Assembly: GCA_029959085.1 (NCBI GenBank)
Contig: JARWIR010000010.1
Coordinates: 34,650,731-34,714,730 of the forward strand
Reading direction: 5' to 3'
Source of the DNA: Nemophila menziesii
Lineage: Eukaryota > Streptophyta > Magnoliopsida > Boraginales > Hydrophyllaceae
Length of the DNA: 64,000 nucleotides
Shown here: positions 1 through 11,895 of the stretch, piece by piece
How the letters are laid out: each line of letters begins with the position of its first letter
How positions within the stretch are numbered: the stretch's first letter is position 1
Made by a program: the position numbers and the translations under genes
Notes under the pieces: model-generated
Databases searched by the model: none
Seen by the model: the letters and a program-made list of their open reading frames with translations, nothing else
Told to the model about the DNA's origin: nothing

Positions 1-502
1 TTAGCCGGAGTAGGAGGGTTGTTTCGCAGTAGTCGTGCGAAATATCTAGGAGGTTTTGTTGAGAGTTTTGTCACGCGTACTCTTTTTGAAGCGGAACTCC
101 TTGTTTTGCATTTTGGGTTGCAGGTGGCGGTTTGTCGAGGGTACACATCCCTTATTATTGAGATCGACTCGAGTGAAATGCACGCTCTAGTGAAGGTAGG
201 TGTGAATTCAAGAGACTTCTAAAATGTTATTATAGGGGCTTGACGGGATATATTGGCAGCGAATGCGCAATTCGATCTGGTTTGGATTTATCATGAAGCT
301 AATAAGTGTGCAAACTGGATGGCTGAATTCGATTCGAATAGTACAGAGGGTCCAACTCCATATAGAGGTCCACCAGATTGCCTATGGCGGCTTTTGACAA
401 GACACCGTTATGAGTGGGATGTACCTAAAACAACTATAGCTAATCAATATTTGGTTGGAAGTTTTCTTCGTGGTCGTTTAAACCTCTGGTGTAACAAAAA
501 AG
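1..502 (+). pseudogene. LINE RNase H (RVT_3-type) 3' fragment
   Basis: The C-terminal RNase H domain of a plant L1-type LINE ORF2, already open at the window edge. The first part reads GVGGLF, then a glutamate in FEAELLVLHFGL, then an aspartate in EIDSSEMHALV. After a stop at about 222 it resumes in another frame with DLVWIYHEANKCANWMAEF and ends with the PPDCLWRLLTR block. The same domain is at 3001-3475 on the minus strand, and both copies end in TGTAAC followed by a short A run, so they belong to one LINE family. It is broken by a stop and a frame change and is not functional. The bases between it and 621 are AT-rich with no clear feature. Confidence 0.8.
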
Positions 503-743
503 TTTAACCTTAAATTCCATTGAATATCTTAATTTTCTGGGGAAAAAAATAATTCTTGCCTCCACTTCTCATGAATGCCGGTTACTAATGAATTTAAATA
601 ATGTTAAAAAAAATATATAGCTTTTTTTGGTTGGGTAAACCATTTCATTGAAAAAAAATATGAAAAAAATTATACAATGTATAAAATTTATCTACCTAAA
701 CTCGAAAGTTTAAGATAGTCAATATTTATTCGCTAGTCTAATT

Positions 744-2196
744 TCAACGAGATATAATCAAAATTACACGACCATCCATGAAGATATGGTAGTGGTACAA
801 AACGAATAATATAGACAAAGTGCACAAATTAGTCTCTTCGATACCTCTTTTATTAGAGGGAGTTTCACCTCTTATAATAAGGTTATTTCTCATCCGCCAA
901 ATATAGTAGCGGTAAAGACAACTCTTTTTGATTTTCTCCTCCAATTTTCTCGGGTTTTAATCTTCTTGAGCCATTTTAGGGCACTCGAGATTGTACTAAT
1001 CTCTTTTCCAATACCCAACATATTCTCATATCGTCTGAAATACTCTTTGCAGATGCATGCTCAAATAAAAGGTGCTTATTTGGCTCAAAATTTTCACCAC
1101 AAAATTCAGAAAGTGGATCCAAATTCCATATAAATTGTTCTATTTATAGTGAAAAAGTTCTCTTATATTGTCATTCATATAATAGTTGCATGTCTGGGAA
1201 TAACACAAGGATCCCACTCAATATTAGAAAAAGATCGATGACAAAAAATATCACATGTGATTTATATAAAGAGGGAAACTCACCCAATATAGTCTTCTAT
1301 TTTATTTGCGAAGATTTCTAATCCCTATAAAAACTCCTACAAATACTCATTATTCTATCACGTATACAAATCAATATCGAAAATATGGATAACCAAAAGC
1401 AAACAAGCCCTTTAAGCACTGATCTAACAAAATCAAGTTGACCTGTATATGAGAGAGAAGAAGCATTCCAATATCGACAATAGCTTTCCAACTTATCAAT
1501 GTGAGATTTATAATCTCTCAAAAATAAGATCCAAGCACCAAGAGGTACAACCAAATAACAAAACTGGATAACCTTTTTTCCAGTTGTGTAGTTTCTAAAA
1601 TTTCTTAAACAACCTCACTTTTAAATCCCCATGTAGTAAATATTTGATTTAAGTACATTAAGATGAACACCTGACCATTTACTAAACTCCCCCTAAGCTA
1701 TCCATGAGATTCTTTGTTGATTTATGATCTCTTTTAGCTAAGATCATGAGGTCATCGACTGATTCTAGGTGAGCGATCTTAGTTTTTCCATATCTCTGAT
1801 GATACTTGAACCCAACATTATTGTTCTTTTTCAATACGATCGAAAAATATTCAAGACACAATATGAAAAGTTATGGAGAGATAAGATCGCCTTGCCTAAG
1901 TATTTCTCCTTCTTGAAGAATCCATGGACTTCCCCATTTAGCGCAATCGAATATGTAGGAGTTGTAACACACTCCATAACCCAATTAACATAAAAAGCCA
2001 AAAAGTTTAAGCCTTTAAGTACCTCATGAAGGAAAACCCAAAAAATCAAATCATAAGCTTTGCACAAATCTAGCGTAATAGTGCATCTAGGTGAAATATT
2101 ATTATTGTTGTGGCCGCTCCAGACCTCTTGCATTAGGTGGATATTCTCGTCCATCGATCTTCCGGAAACAAAGACATATTGTGCATTATCTATGAT
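744..2196 (-). pseudogene. LINE copy 1 ORF2, reverse transcriptase C-terminal half
   Basis: Minus-strand translation gives an RT core with DLCKAYDLIFWVFLHEVL (the KAYD block, about 2060-2010), NGEVHGFF, and then a stretch matching the block SYxGxLxxxxSVLxGxxCFW at about 1450-1390 that usually follows the RT in plant LINEs. A short IWRMRNN block near 880 resembles the end of the zf-RVT region. Several stops and frame changes separate the blocks. The FADD catalytic block is not recognisable. The fragment continues the RT at 5232-5594 once the LTR insertion is removed. Confidence 0.7.
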
Positions 2197-2947
2197 CTCC
2201 TTGATGTCTTTCTATTTGTGATATAATAATCTAGGGTTGAGACATCATTTTAGGTGTTTATGGTTAATTAATTATATATTTTTATTCGTATTTTGATAAA
2301 TTCCTATTTCTTGTCTTGATTTGATGAACTATAATTTTTATAGCATATTTGGTTCAATTTTTGTGTTAATGTGAAGCTTTTTAAATATATATGGAAATTA
2401 ATTAGATCCGAAATCAGTTCTAAAGAGATAAGGAAAGAAAATATGGAATGAATTGAGAGATAAAAGGAAGTAGAGATAAAATAGGAAAGGAGTTCCAAGT
2501 AAATCTGAATTTTGCATCCAAGTCCACTAAAGTGAAGATAACTTCCAATCGGCTGGTAATTTCGATGTAAAATCAAAAGGAAATGTGTAGATATTGTCTT
2601 TGAGGTCGTTTCGATATAAAGTAGGTGAAAATTAGACCAATAATGAAGGAGTTACGACCAGAACAAGACATCAACATTTATTCTATCTCCTATATTTTAG
2701 GAAACGAATTTGAATTGGAATAGGAGTCCAATTACTTGTCTTCTACTCCAAGATTTCGACCTATGGTCTTCTTAACACCTATAAATACACCCTTTAATCA
2801 TTGTAAACATGTCCTTGCCTCTTCTTAACTAGTCCTTAAGTATTATTCATCATAAAAGTCATTCAAGAGAAGCAAGTTGATAGTATATATCTTTATTTTA
2901 GTTTATTTCTTGTTAGCATAAACTAATTTTCCCATATCTTGGTTTTT

Positions 2948-4458
2948 TGTGTTACATAGGAGGTCAAAAGACCAGGAATATCACTTCCTAAAAATTATTG
3001 CTAATCTAAAACAACTCTAGGCGTAGCCCAGCCACACCTATCCTTAGTTAGAAAGCGCCAAAGTCCATCTGGTGGATGTTGAAGAGGAGCCGGTCCTTCC
3101 TCACTAAATGCCCCTCTCTTTGCCAGCCAATCCGCAAAGTTATTTTCTTCTCTATAGCACCATACAAGCTCAAATTCCTTTCTGGAAGCTAAAATATACT
3201 GACAAGCCTTGATTATATCACTTGCAAAACCTCTTGAGTTCGCACCGCCCTTCACTAGCGCGTGCAACTCACACGAGTCACATTCAATAATAAGCGATGT
3301 AAAACCCCCGACATAACGCCATATTTAATCCAAAATGTAATGCAAGTTCCTCCGCTTCAAATGGAGAAGCGCAACTACCCGAAAAACCAAGAATATGCTC
3401 TCCCGTTGGGTCCTTAAAGAGACCTCCTACCCCTGCCCTTCTTTTCTCCAAGTTATATGATCTATCCACATTCAATTTAATCCCTCACACCGGCTTAACC
3501 CACTTTATCAAAATACTTGTTGCGGAAGTAAGTAAGCCCCCATCCCTCTCCAAACCCCAAGATCGTATATAATCACTCGCCGCATTTCTTATAATTGCCT
3601 TTAATTCACTAGCCGATCTAAGTCTTCCTTCCGCGTAAAAAATTCTCGCATTCTATCTGTCCATACATACCATATATATGCTGCGAAAAGGATCCGCGCT
3701 TCAATACCATTTATAGCTCTTTTATCCGATAATAATGCTGTCCACCAACTCTTATCCCCTAACACATTCTTTAACTCACTTTGTCCAGGAGAAAAAGTTG
3801 TTTGTTGATGCTGTTCATCACCCGGGATGTCCTGAATTTTGTCACTATTACAGTTCTAGCCTCGCACCATCCGTTGCTGTTGTACCTGTGTGAGCCGTTG
3901 ATCTGAATTCCTTTGTGCAGTCCAGCTCTGGTTCATAGATGGTGTTCTGAAGCCATCAACAACTCCACCTTGCACTCGATCAACAGGCCCATCACCAGCC
4001 CGAACTCCTCTTTGCGCTTGGTCCACAGGCCCTTCTTGCGCTCGCTCAATAGGTCCAGACCATCTTCATTACGCTCCAGTACAGCTCCACTTTCCACTAC
4101 AAAACAAGACTTAAAAATATTAGTATATCCCTCACAAAATTTAAATATATGAACCGCAGTTTCCTCCCTTTGTAAACATCTCCTGCACTCCGGGCTTTGT
4201 ACTACTCCTCGCACTGTCAAATTCCTTCCCGTAGGCAATCTCTCCCATACCGCACGCCACAGGAGCACCTTTATCTTTTGCGGACACTTCAAGGACCAAA
4301 TTAATCCCCATTTAAAACTCGAATTTCCTCCCTCTTGTACTTGGCTGCTATATGCAGATTTTACCGAGCACACACCCGATGCTTACTTATCCCACTTCAC
4401 CACCTGCTCATTCCCAAAATTCGACACACTAATCCCTGTTTGGAGCACCTCACGTCCC
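2948..4458 (-). mobile_element. 5'-truncated LINE inside the solo LTR
   Basis: This is the 3' 1.5 kb of a minus-strand LINE that splits the LTR. The flanks share an 8-bp duplication, TGGTTTTT, at 2940-2947 and 4459-4466. LTR sequence is continuous across the insertion. The 3' end reads TGTAACACAAAAAA in the sense direction, matching the 3' end of the fragment at 1-502. The strong 5' truncation is typical of target-primed reverse transcription. Confidence 0.8.
3001..4373 (-). pseudogene. LINE ORF2 C-terminus: zf-RVT and RNase H
   Basis: The zinc-finger-like zf-RVT domain is at 4373-4140, with SLKCPQKIKVLLWRAVWERL, ERLPTGRN and the metal-binding block CRRCLQREETAVHIFKFC. It is followed by a linker of about 600 bp. 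RNase H (RVT_3) is at 3475-3001 in two frames, with the conserved glutamate in FEAEELALHFGL, CELHALVKGG, and the end block NNFADWLAKRG. A frame change near 3280 and stops in the linker disable it. The terminal PPDGLWRFLTKDR block is shared with the copy at 1-502. Confidence 0.82.
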
Positions 4459-5231
4459 TGGTTTTTCATATGTATAATCTTTAAAACCTATTTTCTCTAT
4501 CTAAGTTTGTTTGGGAAAATCGTTTTAAATTGATTCTAGCTTCTTAACCATGTATTCTTTTTATGTGCTTTGATTTAATTCCAGTCTTAATCTTGATCAC
4601 ATTAGGATTGTCTTAATAGTAGTTAGACGGTCGCCCAGAAGGGATGTCTAATTATTGAAACATCACATAAGCGTTTAGTGTGTGGTAGTGACCCGAAAGG
4701 GCTTTCCTAACTAGATAGTCATTAGGGTTTGAGATTTAATCACAGATCATTGCGCAGGGTCCCCTTACCCAAGTTCCCTGGTAATTGTTAGGTAGCCACC
4801 TAAGTCCACCCGGAAGGGTGTTAGGAGGAATATAGAATCCTGGCTACTTATCTAAGAGCTTTACTCACCCTTATTAACTAGTAGAATAAAAAGAAGGATT
4901 AGTGCATACGAGCAAAACCTGAGCTATACTCTCTCATCTTAGTCTTACATCTTTTATATATAGTTTTGTCTTTAGTTTAATTAATCAATATTTCCTCAAT
5001 AATCATTCATATTTACTTTTCTTGTGTTTAAATCATTTAACTAGATATTACTACGCTTGTATTGTTAATCCATTCGTATAACACATTAAGTCCCTGAGAA
5101 CGAATCTTTACTTACCATTAAGACTTGCATACGAACTGTGATACTTGCAGTGAGTACCGTGCTTCGGTTGGGGTGTTTATTTGAGTCTATATTTATCCTT
5201 ATTTTATCACGCCTTAACTGACACCACTCCT

Positions 5232-6797
5232 CTAGAACTAGTTTCATACGATCAACAAGAATTATTGTATTAGCTTTGTATATTACATTATAGCAAGAGA
5301 TGGATTTATAATCCTCCATAAAATCTGAATTATTTTTCTTTGGAATGATAACAATAATAGTAGCATTTAATTTCTTAAGTAAAAAACCAAAAACAAAAAA
5401 ATCATGTACCGCTTGTATAACTTCATCTCCGATAAGCTCCCAAGATTTTTTGAAGAAGAGCGAGGAATAGCCATTGGGTTCAGGTGCTTTATCATTAGCA
5501 ATTCAAAAATTGTCTCTTTTATTTCTTCATCGGAGATCTCTTTACTCAAATCCAAGCCTTGATTATATGTCAAATTATTACCCCATTCAAACACACTACA
5601 GTCAACATTATTTTCTCAACTCTTGACCCTAAGAACCTCATATAATAATCCAAAAATTCATCCTTAACTTGAGCACTAGAAGTAGTAATCTTAACCATTT
5701 GGGAGTTGAACATTTGCAACAAACTTTTCCCTTGTTTTCTTTTCACAAGGCTATGGGAAATTTTATATGCCGATCACTCTTCAAGTTATAACCAAGCTTC
5801 ACTTTTTGTTGAAGAAAAATATCCCGGCCTTCTCAAGTCTATTGGTAACTTTTTGAATCTCCACCAACTCATTAAGATTGCATAATTTTATATATTAGGT
5901 TGGTATAATTTTGGCTTTCTCCGAGGTCTCTCGTGCTCTTTTAACTCGTTTGGAAATATGATAAAAGTGCTCCTAATTCAATTTTTTTAACCTGGCTTTA
6001 AGTTCTTAAGTTTTTAACAAACCAAATGTTACTTTGTAGCTCATCCATGATCTTTGTTCCAATTATCCAGTTCACAATAATCTTTATCTTCCACCCACAT
6101 ATTAAAGAAACTAAACCAAGTGACTTTATTGACATTTAAAAGAAACAATGACACTATACATGATGAATGATTCGAAACACTTGACTTTGGAAGAAACTTC
6201 ACATGCACATAGTGGTCCAAAGCATCAAGTCTTCAATTACCCATTGCACGATCTATCTGACTAAGAGTGTGACCCACATATTGTATATTTGCTAAACCCA
6301 TGGCATTACAACAATCCGCAAAGTCTCTCATAGTTACAATTCTTCCATTTTTCCTTTCATCATGATTTAATATATTGTTAAATTTACCAAGTAGAAGCCA
6401 CCGGGCGTTCAAAACTAGAGGCATGATCCTCTAGCTCATTCCACAAATCTCTCATTTCTATCTTATTATTTAATACATAAATGAAAGAGGTATAAAGCAT
6501 AATAGAGGTTACCTTACATACCCACTTTACAATGAATGACTTGAGGAGTAATCTCAAGGACATCAACTTCAACATTTTCAGATTCCGCACTAGAAAAAAT
6601 ATCGCATGATCAATTTTGTCAAACTTATCCACATCTTTCCACCCATGTATCATAGTTCTCATGAAACTATTTACACAAAGTCTAGTACTCATTGTTTCCA
6701 AAACACCCATAATATCAATATTCTTCTTTCAAATAAGCATAATTACCCCTGTCCTCTTATGGGTGACCAACCTCGTATTTCAAGTAGTAATAATCAT
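5232..6797 (-). pseudogene. LINE copy 1 ORF2, endonuclease and RT N-terminal half
   Basis: ORF2 starts at an ATG at 6797-6795 (MIITTWNTR block). The ORF1 stop TAA (6799-6797) overlaps it in the pentamer TAATG. An APE-type endonuclease is recognisable from WLLLGKFNNIL, DERKNG and QIDRAMGN near 6420-6233. RT start blocks follow: ISDEEIKETIFEL (5550) and DYKSISCYNVIYK (5315). Homology stops at the CTCCT duplication and resumes in the right register at 2196 with the GRSMDENIHLMQE block. Several frameshifts and stops are present. Confidence 0.75.
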
Positions 6798-7661
6798 TAA
6801 GAATGCTTTGAGAGTTTCCCCTTAGTTGCGCTCTTAATAATTGCGTATCTAGCCCTCCAAAAATATACTCGTGATACATGAATTTTCTCTCTTAACTAAA
6901 AATTTATTTCTCTCACTTGCTTCTCTTTTCTTTTTCGTGTACTAACCACCACCATAAATGGCTTTTCTCCCTCATAATAAATGCCCAAGCTTAAGTTTTT
7001 TACCTAAATCCCTCAAAAAACCTGCGAAACCCAAAAAAACCTATCTCCTAGGTTATATGTTCTTTATTCGATCTCTACGGATTCCCCTTAACCATAAAAA
7101 TTCTATCTTTACAATCATCTACACTCTTTTGAGTCGCATTTTGATCCGCTATATAGTCTTCCAAATCCATGCACACAAGCATCTCTATTCTTACTTGGTT
7201 GCAGTTGTAAAGACTCGCAAACAACCTTTTTTGCCTACAAGATTCATTGTTCAAAGTGTAGATTTTATATAACATATTCCTAGCAAGTTTCTTCGCTCCA
7301 ATATTATTGAAAAATTCTGTTGTTGCATGCTATGATATTCGAAGATTGTCACTGTGATTTTCGGAGTCAGGTCTGCTCTCCATAACTCTTTTGTTGCTGG
7401 ACTGATCAACGCAAGAGATTCCCCCCTCGTGTTTCTTGGTATATGTACTTGCTGCTACACAATATTTGCGAGTATGGTCATATAGTGGATCCTCCTTTCT
7501 TTTCTGTCCATCTCGGTTAGTTTTTTAGTTGTAAACAAATATGTTGTTCTCAACAAGCACATGAGCATATCTTATACAATCATTCTCAAAAGTAACATCA
7601 TCAGCTTGAATTGGCTTACCAACTTGAGATGTTATTTTTGCCAACCCAAGGTTAGTTCTAG
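6797..7661 (-). pseudogene. LINE copy 1 ORF1, middle and C-terminal part
   Basis: The minus-strand translation next to the LTR junction gives ARTNLGLAKITSQVGKPIQA, a block typical of the DUF4283-type region of plant LINE ORF1 proteins. It matches the ASQVGKHIRTNGI block of the LINE at 51.7 kb. Further down the strand the sequence decays. The stretch at 6840-7000 aligns with 50820-51000, the ORF1 C-terminus of that LINE. Stops are frequent. Confidence 0.6.
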
Positions 7662-9637
7662 TGATGTCTCCCTATTTGTGATGAATTAATCAAGGTTGGA
7701 GAAATCATTTTAGGTGTATTTAGGAATTTAATTATCGATTTTTATTCATATTTTTATATTTTCCTATTTCTTGTCTTGAGCTCTGGAAGTGGTTGCATAG
7801 CTAGGCTCAAAAGTAGCTTTCTGGTATGAGCGTGTTTAGGTCAAGCCTCTCCTCTTTCTGTAGCATCTCCAATAGGGCAGGCATTCATATTCAAAGGTTT
7901 ACTCTCCAGCTGGGACATCATCCACAGCTAGATCCTCCTTTAGGAAGTAGATCGAAAGAGTGACTAAACGGAAAAAACCTATTTATTCCAATCCTCTTTC
8001 CTTTGGTCTCCTCTAATGATGTGCCCGCCAATAAACCATTTGAATACCAGGAAAGCTCAGATGCGCGGAATCACAATTTGTTAAAGATCACTGAATTACC
8101 GCTCCTTGGGCTATTACTATTTGGATAACGGAATACTTGTATGCCTCTATCAATTAATAATCATCTTTCTATAATCTTAATGTGGATTTAATATTTTTAG
8201 AGCATATTTGGTTTAATTATTTGTTAATTGTGAAACTTTAAAGATATTGGTAATTAGTTAGATGCCAAATCAATTCTAAGAGATAAGTGAAAGAAGATAA
8301 TGATAGAAATTGGAGATAAAAGGAAGTAAAGAATAAATAGGAAAGGAAAAGTTGTCAAGTAAATCTAAATTTTAGCAGATACGTCCATTAAATTGATAAT
8401 AACTAAAACACGGCTAGGAATTTGGAAGAATGGTCTTAAGAAAAAGTGTAGAGTTTTCCGAGACAATCAGTTTTAATATAATGAACGCGTCAATCGAAGT
8501 AATATTAAAGAAGTTACGACCAGAACAAAACAGCAACAGTTTCTTACCTTTTCTATATTTTAGGAAACAAACTTGATTTGGAAATGAGTCCTCTTACTTG
8601 CCCTCTACTCCAAGAATCCGAACTAGGGTTAGGAATACCCTATAAATACACCCTTTATTTAGTGGAAACACATCCTTGGCCAATCTTTAAGCCAAGAGGA
8701 AGCTTACAACAAGAGAAGAGAAGTCTAGAAGGAGTTGAACATCAAATTATGTCTTCACATGCCTTCAAATTTGTAATTGTTTTCTTTTCTTTCTCTAGTA
8801 TGAACTAATTCTATTTTAGCTTGAGATTTAGCATATGGGTATGACCCCTAGAATTTTTTTACATCTATTTTAATTTGGGATTATAATATTTAAATGAATA
8901 AATGTTTTATTCTTTGTTTTATGTGCTTTGATTTATTGTCTGTTTCCTTGCGGTGCGCAACGTATAGGATTACCTTAATAGTAGTTAGATGGTCATCCAG
9001 AAGGGGTGTCTAATTATTGAAACACTACATAAACATCTAATGTGCGGTAGTGATCCTGATGGGTTTGCCTAACTAGATAACCATTAGGGTTTGATTTAAC
9101 CATCGATCATTATTGCAGGCCAGTCTCATCTAAGAACCTAGTGGTGCAGGAGTACCTTAGTTAAGTCCCGTAGTAATTGTGAGGTCACCACCTAAGTCCA
9201 CCTGGAAGGGGGTTAGGAGGAATTTAGAATCCTGGTTATTGCAATTCTACATAATTCTTCCTTACATGATTAGAATAAAAAAGGCTAGTGGGGATTACTT
9301 ACTATATCTCGAGCTAAACTCTCATACTATCTTCTTCTCTGTTTTAATTTTCTATCTTTAATTTATTTAGTTAATTTTTCTATTTCGAAAAACCGAAAAA
9401 AAAAATTCTACACATCTTTTATTTCTTGCGTATTATTATTCTAGCTTCTTTAATTGTTCTTTAATTGCACTTTATATTACATAAGTTCTCCCAACTTTCG
9501 CAATCTCTGAGGAACGAACTTTATTTATCATTAAACTTGCATACGATCTGTGATACTTGCAGTGAGTAACGTGCTAGCCTAGCGTGTTTATTTGCATATA
9601 TTTTATCTATTATTTTATCACACCTTAGGCGACACCA
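7662..9637 (+). mobile_element. Solo LTR, subfamily C, with foreign insert
   Basis: It starts TGATGTCTCCC and ends GGCGACACCA, flanked by TCTAG (7657-7661) and TCGAG (9638-9642), a 5-bp duplication with one change. A TATA-like CTATAAATACACC lies near 8640, and the U5 block ACTTGCATACGATCTG near 9534. It is about 450 bp longer than its relatives because of an unrelated insert at about 7790-8185. It interrupts ORF1 of LINE copy 1. Confidence 0.82.
7790..8185. other. Unidentified insert within LTR, possible organelle-derived DNA
   Basis: About 400 bp, visibly richer in G+C than its surroundings, replaces LTR sequence between the TTTCTTGTCTTGA block and the TTTTTAGAGCATATTTGG block that are adjacent in the sister LTRs. 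No terminal repeats, target duplication or long ORF are visible. Its base composition and lack of repeats suggest a captured organelle fragment, more likely mitochondrial, but I do not recognise a gene in it. A decayed unknown element is equally possible. Confidence 0.3.
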
Positions 9638-10480
9638 TCGAGCTTGCTCCGGGAGATTTCTAAGTATAATCCAAGCGGGGATTTTTGTGATTTATAAATT
9701 GCCAAAATCAAAAAAAGAAAATCTGATATTTCGGATCGCAAAAGAATTCTCTCATAAGAGGAGTAGGGACTCTCGTAAGGATGAGTTTTATATCCTCATC
9801 TTTGTCAAACTTGAATACTAACCAACCGCTAGGGTGTCTCCGACTCGTATGAATTGCATTCTGATCTTTCACATTTCTTTAATATCCTCCATATACAGTG
9901 ATCTTTTGCCTGTCACATTCCAATTAGAGTGGATCCAAAAGATTGTTTTATTATTAGGACTCACTTTTTTTTTTCCAATTTTAGCTTCTCCTATTCAATA
10001 GGATCAAAGTATTGCAATTCCTTACCCACCGAAGCTTTCCTATTGTTAAGAATCATACTCTAGAAATCCATTTTATTACCTTCCTATTTATCCTTTAGGT
10101 TCTCTCCCGGACGTATCACATCATCAGCAAGGTCCTCGACCATGATCACGAGTTTCTTGGTGGTCATCTCACGCCTAGATCGACCATATTCGTTGATGTA
10201 TATAAGAAGTTACATTCAAATTCACAATGGGAGCATTAGTATTCACACAAGGAACACGTTTGTCAAGTGATTTTGTTTGGATTATTTTTAAAAACATTTG
10301 ATGAGCAGTGAGTTCATCCTATGCTTTCTCTAGAAATTCCTTAGCTTTATCATCCACTCCATACATTAATTGACAAGCATGATCAAAGAATATAGCGCAC
10401 GAGAAGCTAATAGAGGCGCTACATCAAGCGATTTAAGAGAAGAGTTCGCTAACCTCTATCTACTAAAAAAATTAATTAGT
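9638..10480 (-). pseudogene. LINE copy 1 ORF1, N-terminal part
   Basis: This decayed coding region is recognised mainly by alignment with the ORF1 of the LINE at 50771-52897. For example 9780-9900 matches 51830-51960 (TTCATATCCTC / GTCTTCATC type blocks encoding the DUF4283 region), and 10250-10330 matches 52290-52330. No open frame longer than 60 codons survives. The 5' border is uncertain. Confidence 0.5.
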
Positions 10481-10881
10481 TTCGTTTTATGTCCCATGTC
10501 TAATGTGTGAATGACATCATAACATAAATCAAGTCGTTCCTAAAGCGTTTGAGTTCGGTTCGTAAAAACTCGTTCACACTGTAAATTACTATCTAATTAT
10601 CTAATCATATTAATATTAATTAGGAAATTATTATTTTCTCTTCACCAATTTCCTTCGCTATGCTTCATATCATATATTCTATCAATATGATTTACGAATC
10701 ATTCATAACTTTTGTTTCAGTTATAAAAAACGAATTGATAACGAGTAATTCGTATTCGATTTGAAAATTTTCTTATAATTAATTTGAGAAGTTAAATAAA
10801 CAATATTAAACATCTAATATCCATCTCCTTTTGAATTTGAGTTTAATTTTTTTTAAATTAAGATTCAAGTTTAAATATTTA
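10481..10881. other. AT-rich spacer, nothing recognised
   Basis: Low-complexity AT-rich sequence between two LINE copies. No ORF, terminal repeat or LTR motif seen. Confidence 0.5.
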
Positions 10882-11895
10882 ATTTTTTTTTTCCGCTAAA
10901 CAAGCTTTTATTAACAAACCCTTATCAGTACATTGTTCAATTAAGCATTATATCGATCTATTACAAAGCAAGCTAACTAAACACATTACATAACTTCCAA
11001 CTTTTAACAATATCTTTATTTCTACTATTCTCCCTATATGTCCTGCAGTCACAAGATTTGATATATAATAAATTTTGTATATTGTGCAACAACTCCTCTT
11101 CATTTTTCACCTTACCATCATGCATCTTTGAGTTCCTGTTCAACCAAATATAATAAACATAGGCTGAAAACCATCCTCCATGGATAAAATTCAAGAATTT
11201 AGATTGAGCATTATTTATAACCAACTCCAGCACTTCATCCCAAGTATTGCAGTTAGGCCATACTACTCCACACTTTTCTATACACTGAATCAAAATCCTT
11301 CTCGCATAAGGACATCCCACAAACACATGATCCCTATCTTCCACTCCATTCAAACACATACTACAATTACTATCCATCTCCACACCCCATTCACTCATCC
11401 TAAATTTCGTGGGTAATCTATCAAGGCAAGCAAGCCAAGTTATGAATTTACACTTAGGCACATTAGTTTTATACCATACAATTCTTGTCCACTCCAATAT
11501 AGGCCCTTTCCCTCTGATAGACTGTAATGTTTTCTTGAAAGAGAAGTTACCCTTACAATTAGCTATCCACCTTTTTTTATCCTCACCATTACTCAGTTTT
11601 GGAGCAAATTCAGTTAATCCCCTCAACTCCTTAGAGAAATGCCACCTCCCTCTATTGTAGCAACTTTTAACTGTCTTGTTCACCCACAAACTACTAACCT
11701 CCATACCTCTATTCAATACTTTATTCACATTCTTACCTCCAATCCACCTGTCCCAATACAAAAAAGTACTACCTCCATCTTTTACCTCATGAGTTATGAA
11801 ATCATAGGCTGTACTCCTTAACTTAAGAAGTTTTTTCCAAATCCATGCCATGTCCTGTCTCTCACTCATACTCCATATACATTGCCCTCTTAACT
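10882..11895 (-). mobile_element. 5'-truncated LINE, zf-RVT end
   Basis: A minus-strand LINE 3' end. The plus-strand T run at about 10881-10890 is the reversed poly-A tail, followed by the 3' UTR motif CCGCTAAACAAGC. The coding part is open to about 11895, where homology stops abruptly, indicating 5' truncation. No clear target duplication was found. The RNase H tail of the other LINE families is absent. Confidence 0.75.
10973..11869 (-). pseudogene. LINE ORF2 C-terminal part, zf-RVT domain (open, partial)
   Basis: A 298-codon open stretch; the frame stays open upstream to about 11895, so its first ATG is internal. It contains the typical region after the RT: ITHEVKDGGSTFLYWDRWIG, SSLWVNKT, then zf-RVT with WYKTNVPKCKFITWLACLDR, RLPTKFRMSEWG and the metal-binding block CSMCLNGVEDRDHVFVGC. 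The C-terminus has YYIWLNRNSKMHDG. It ends at a proper stop with no RNase H domain. It has been open since insertion, so it is younger than LINE copy 1, but lacking endonuclease and RT it is dead. Confidence 0.82.

Larger units (their letters stand above)
2202..5226 (+). mobile_element. Solo LTR, subfamily C, with nested LINE fragment
   Basis: It starts TGATGTCTT and ends CTGACACCA. It is flanked by the perfect 5-bp duplication CTCCT at 2197-2201 and 5227-5231, as expected for a Ty3/Gypsy LTR. No internal region is present, so it is a solo LTR left by recombination. It is about 1.5 kb once the nested LINE (2948-4458 plus one duplication) is removed. A TATA-like CTATAAATACA lies near 2779, and the conserved U5 block (CTGAGAACGAA, then ACTTGCATACG) lies near 5095-5140. 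Closest relatives in the window are at 7662 and 28183. It interrupts the RT domain of LINE copy 1. Confidence 0.88.
622..10480 (-). mobile_element. L1-type LINE copy 1, split by two solo LTRs
   Basis: The minus-strand order is ORF1 nucleic-acid-binding region (10480-9638 and 7661-6797), endonuclease (about 6797-6233), reverse transcriptase (5594-5232 and 2196-1318) and a decayed 3' region. The plus-strand T run at 622-629 followed by GGTTGGGTAAACC looks like the reversed 3' end and poly-A tail. Removing the insertions at 2202-5226 and 7662-9637 with one target duplication each restores reading across both junctions. The 5' border is approximate. ORF1 is closely related to the LINE at 50739-53000. 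Many stops and frameshifts make it an old, inactive copy. Confidence 0.75.

Noticed and set aside
8578..8808. 76-codon ORF after CTTGATTTGG
   Set aside because: Part of the subfamily C LTR spanning its TATA box; not coding.
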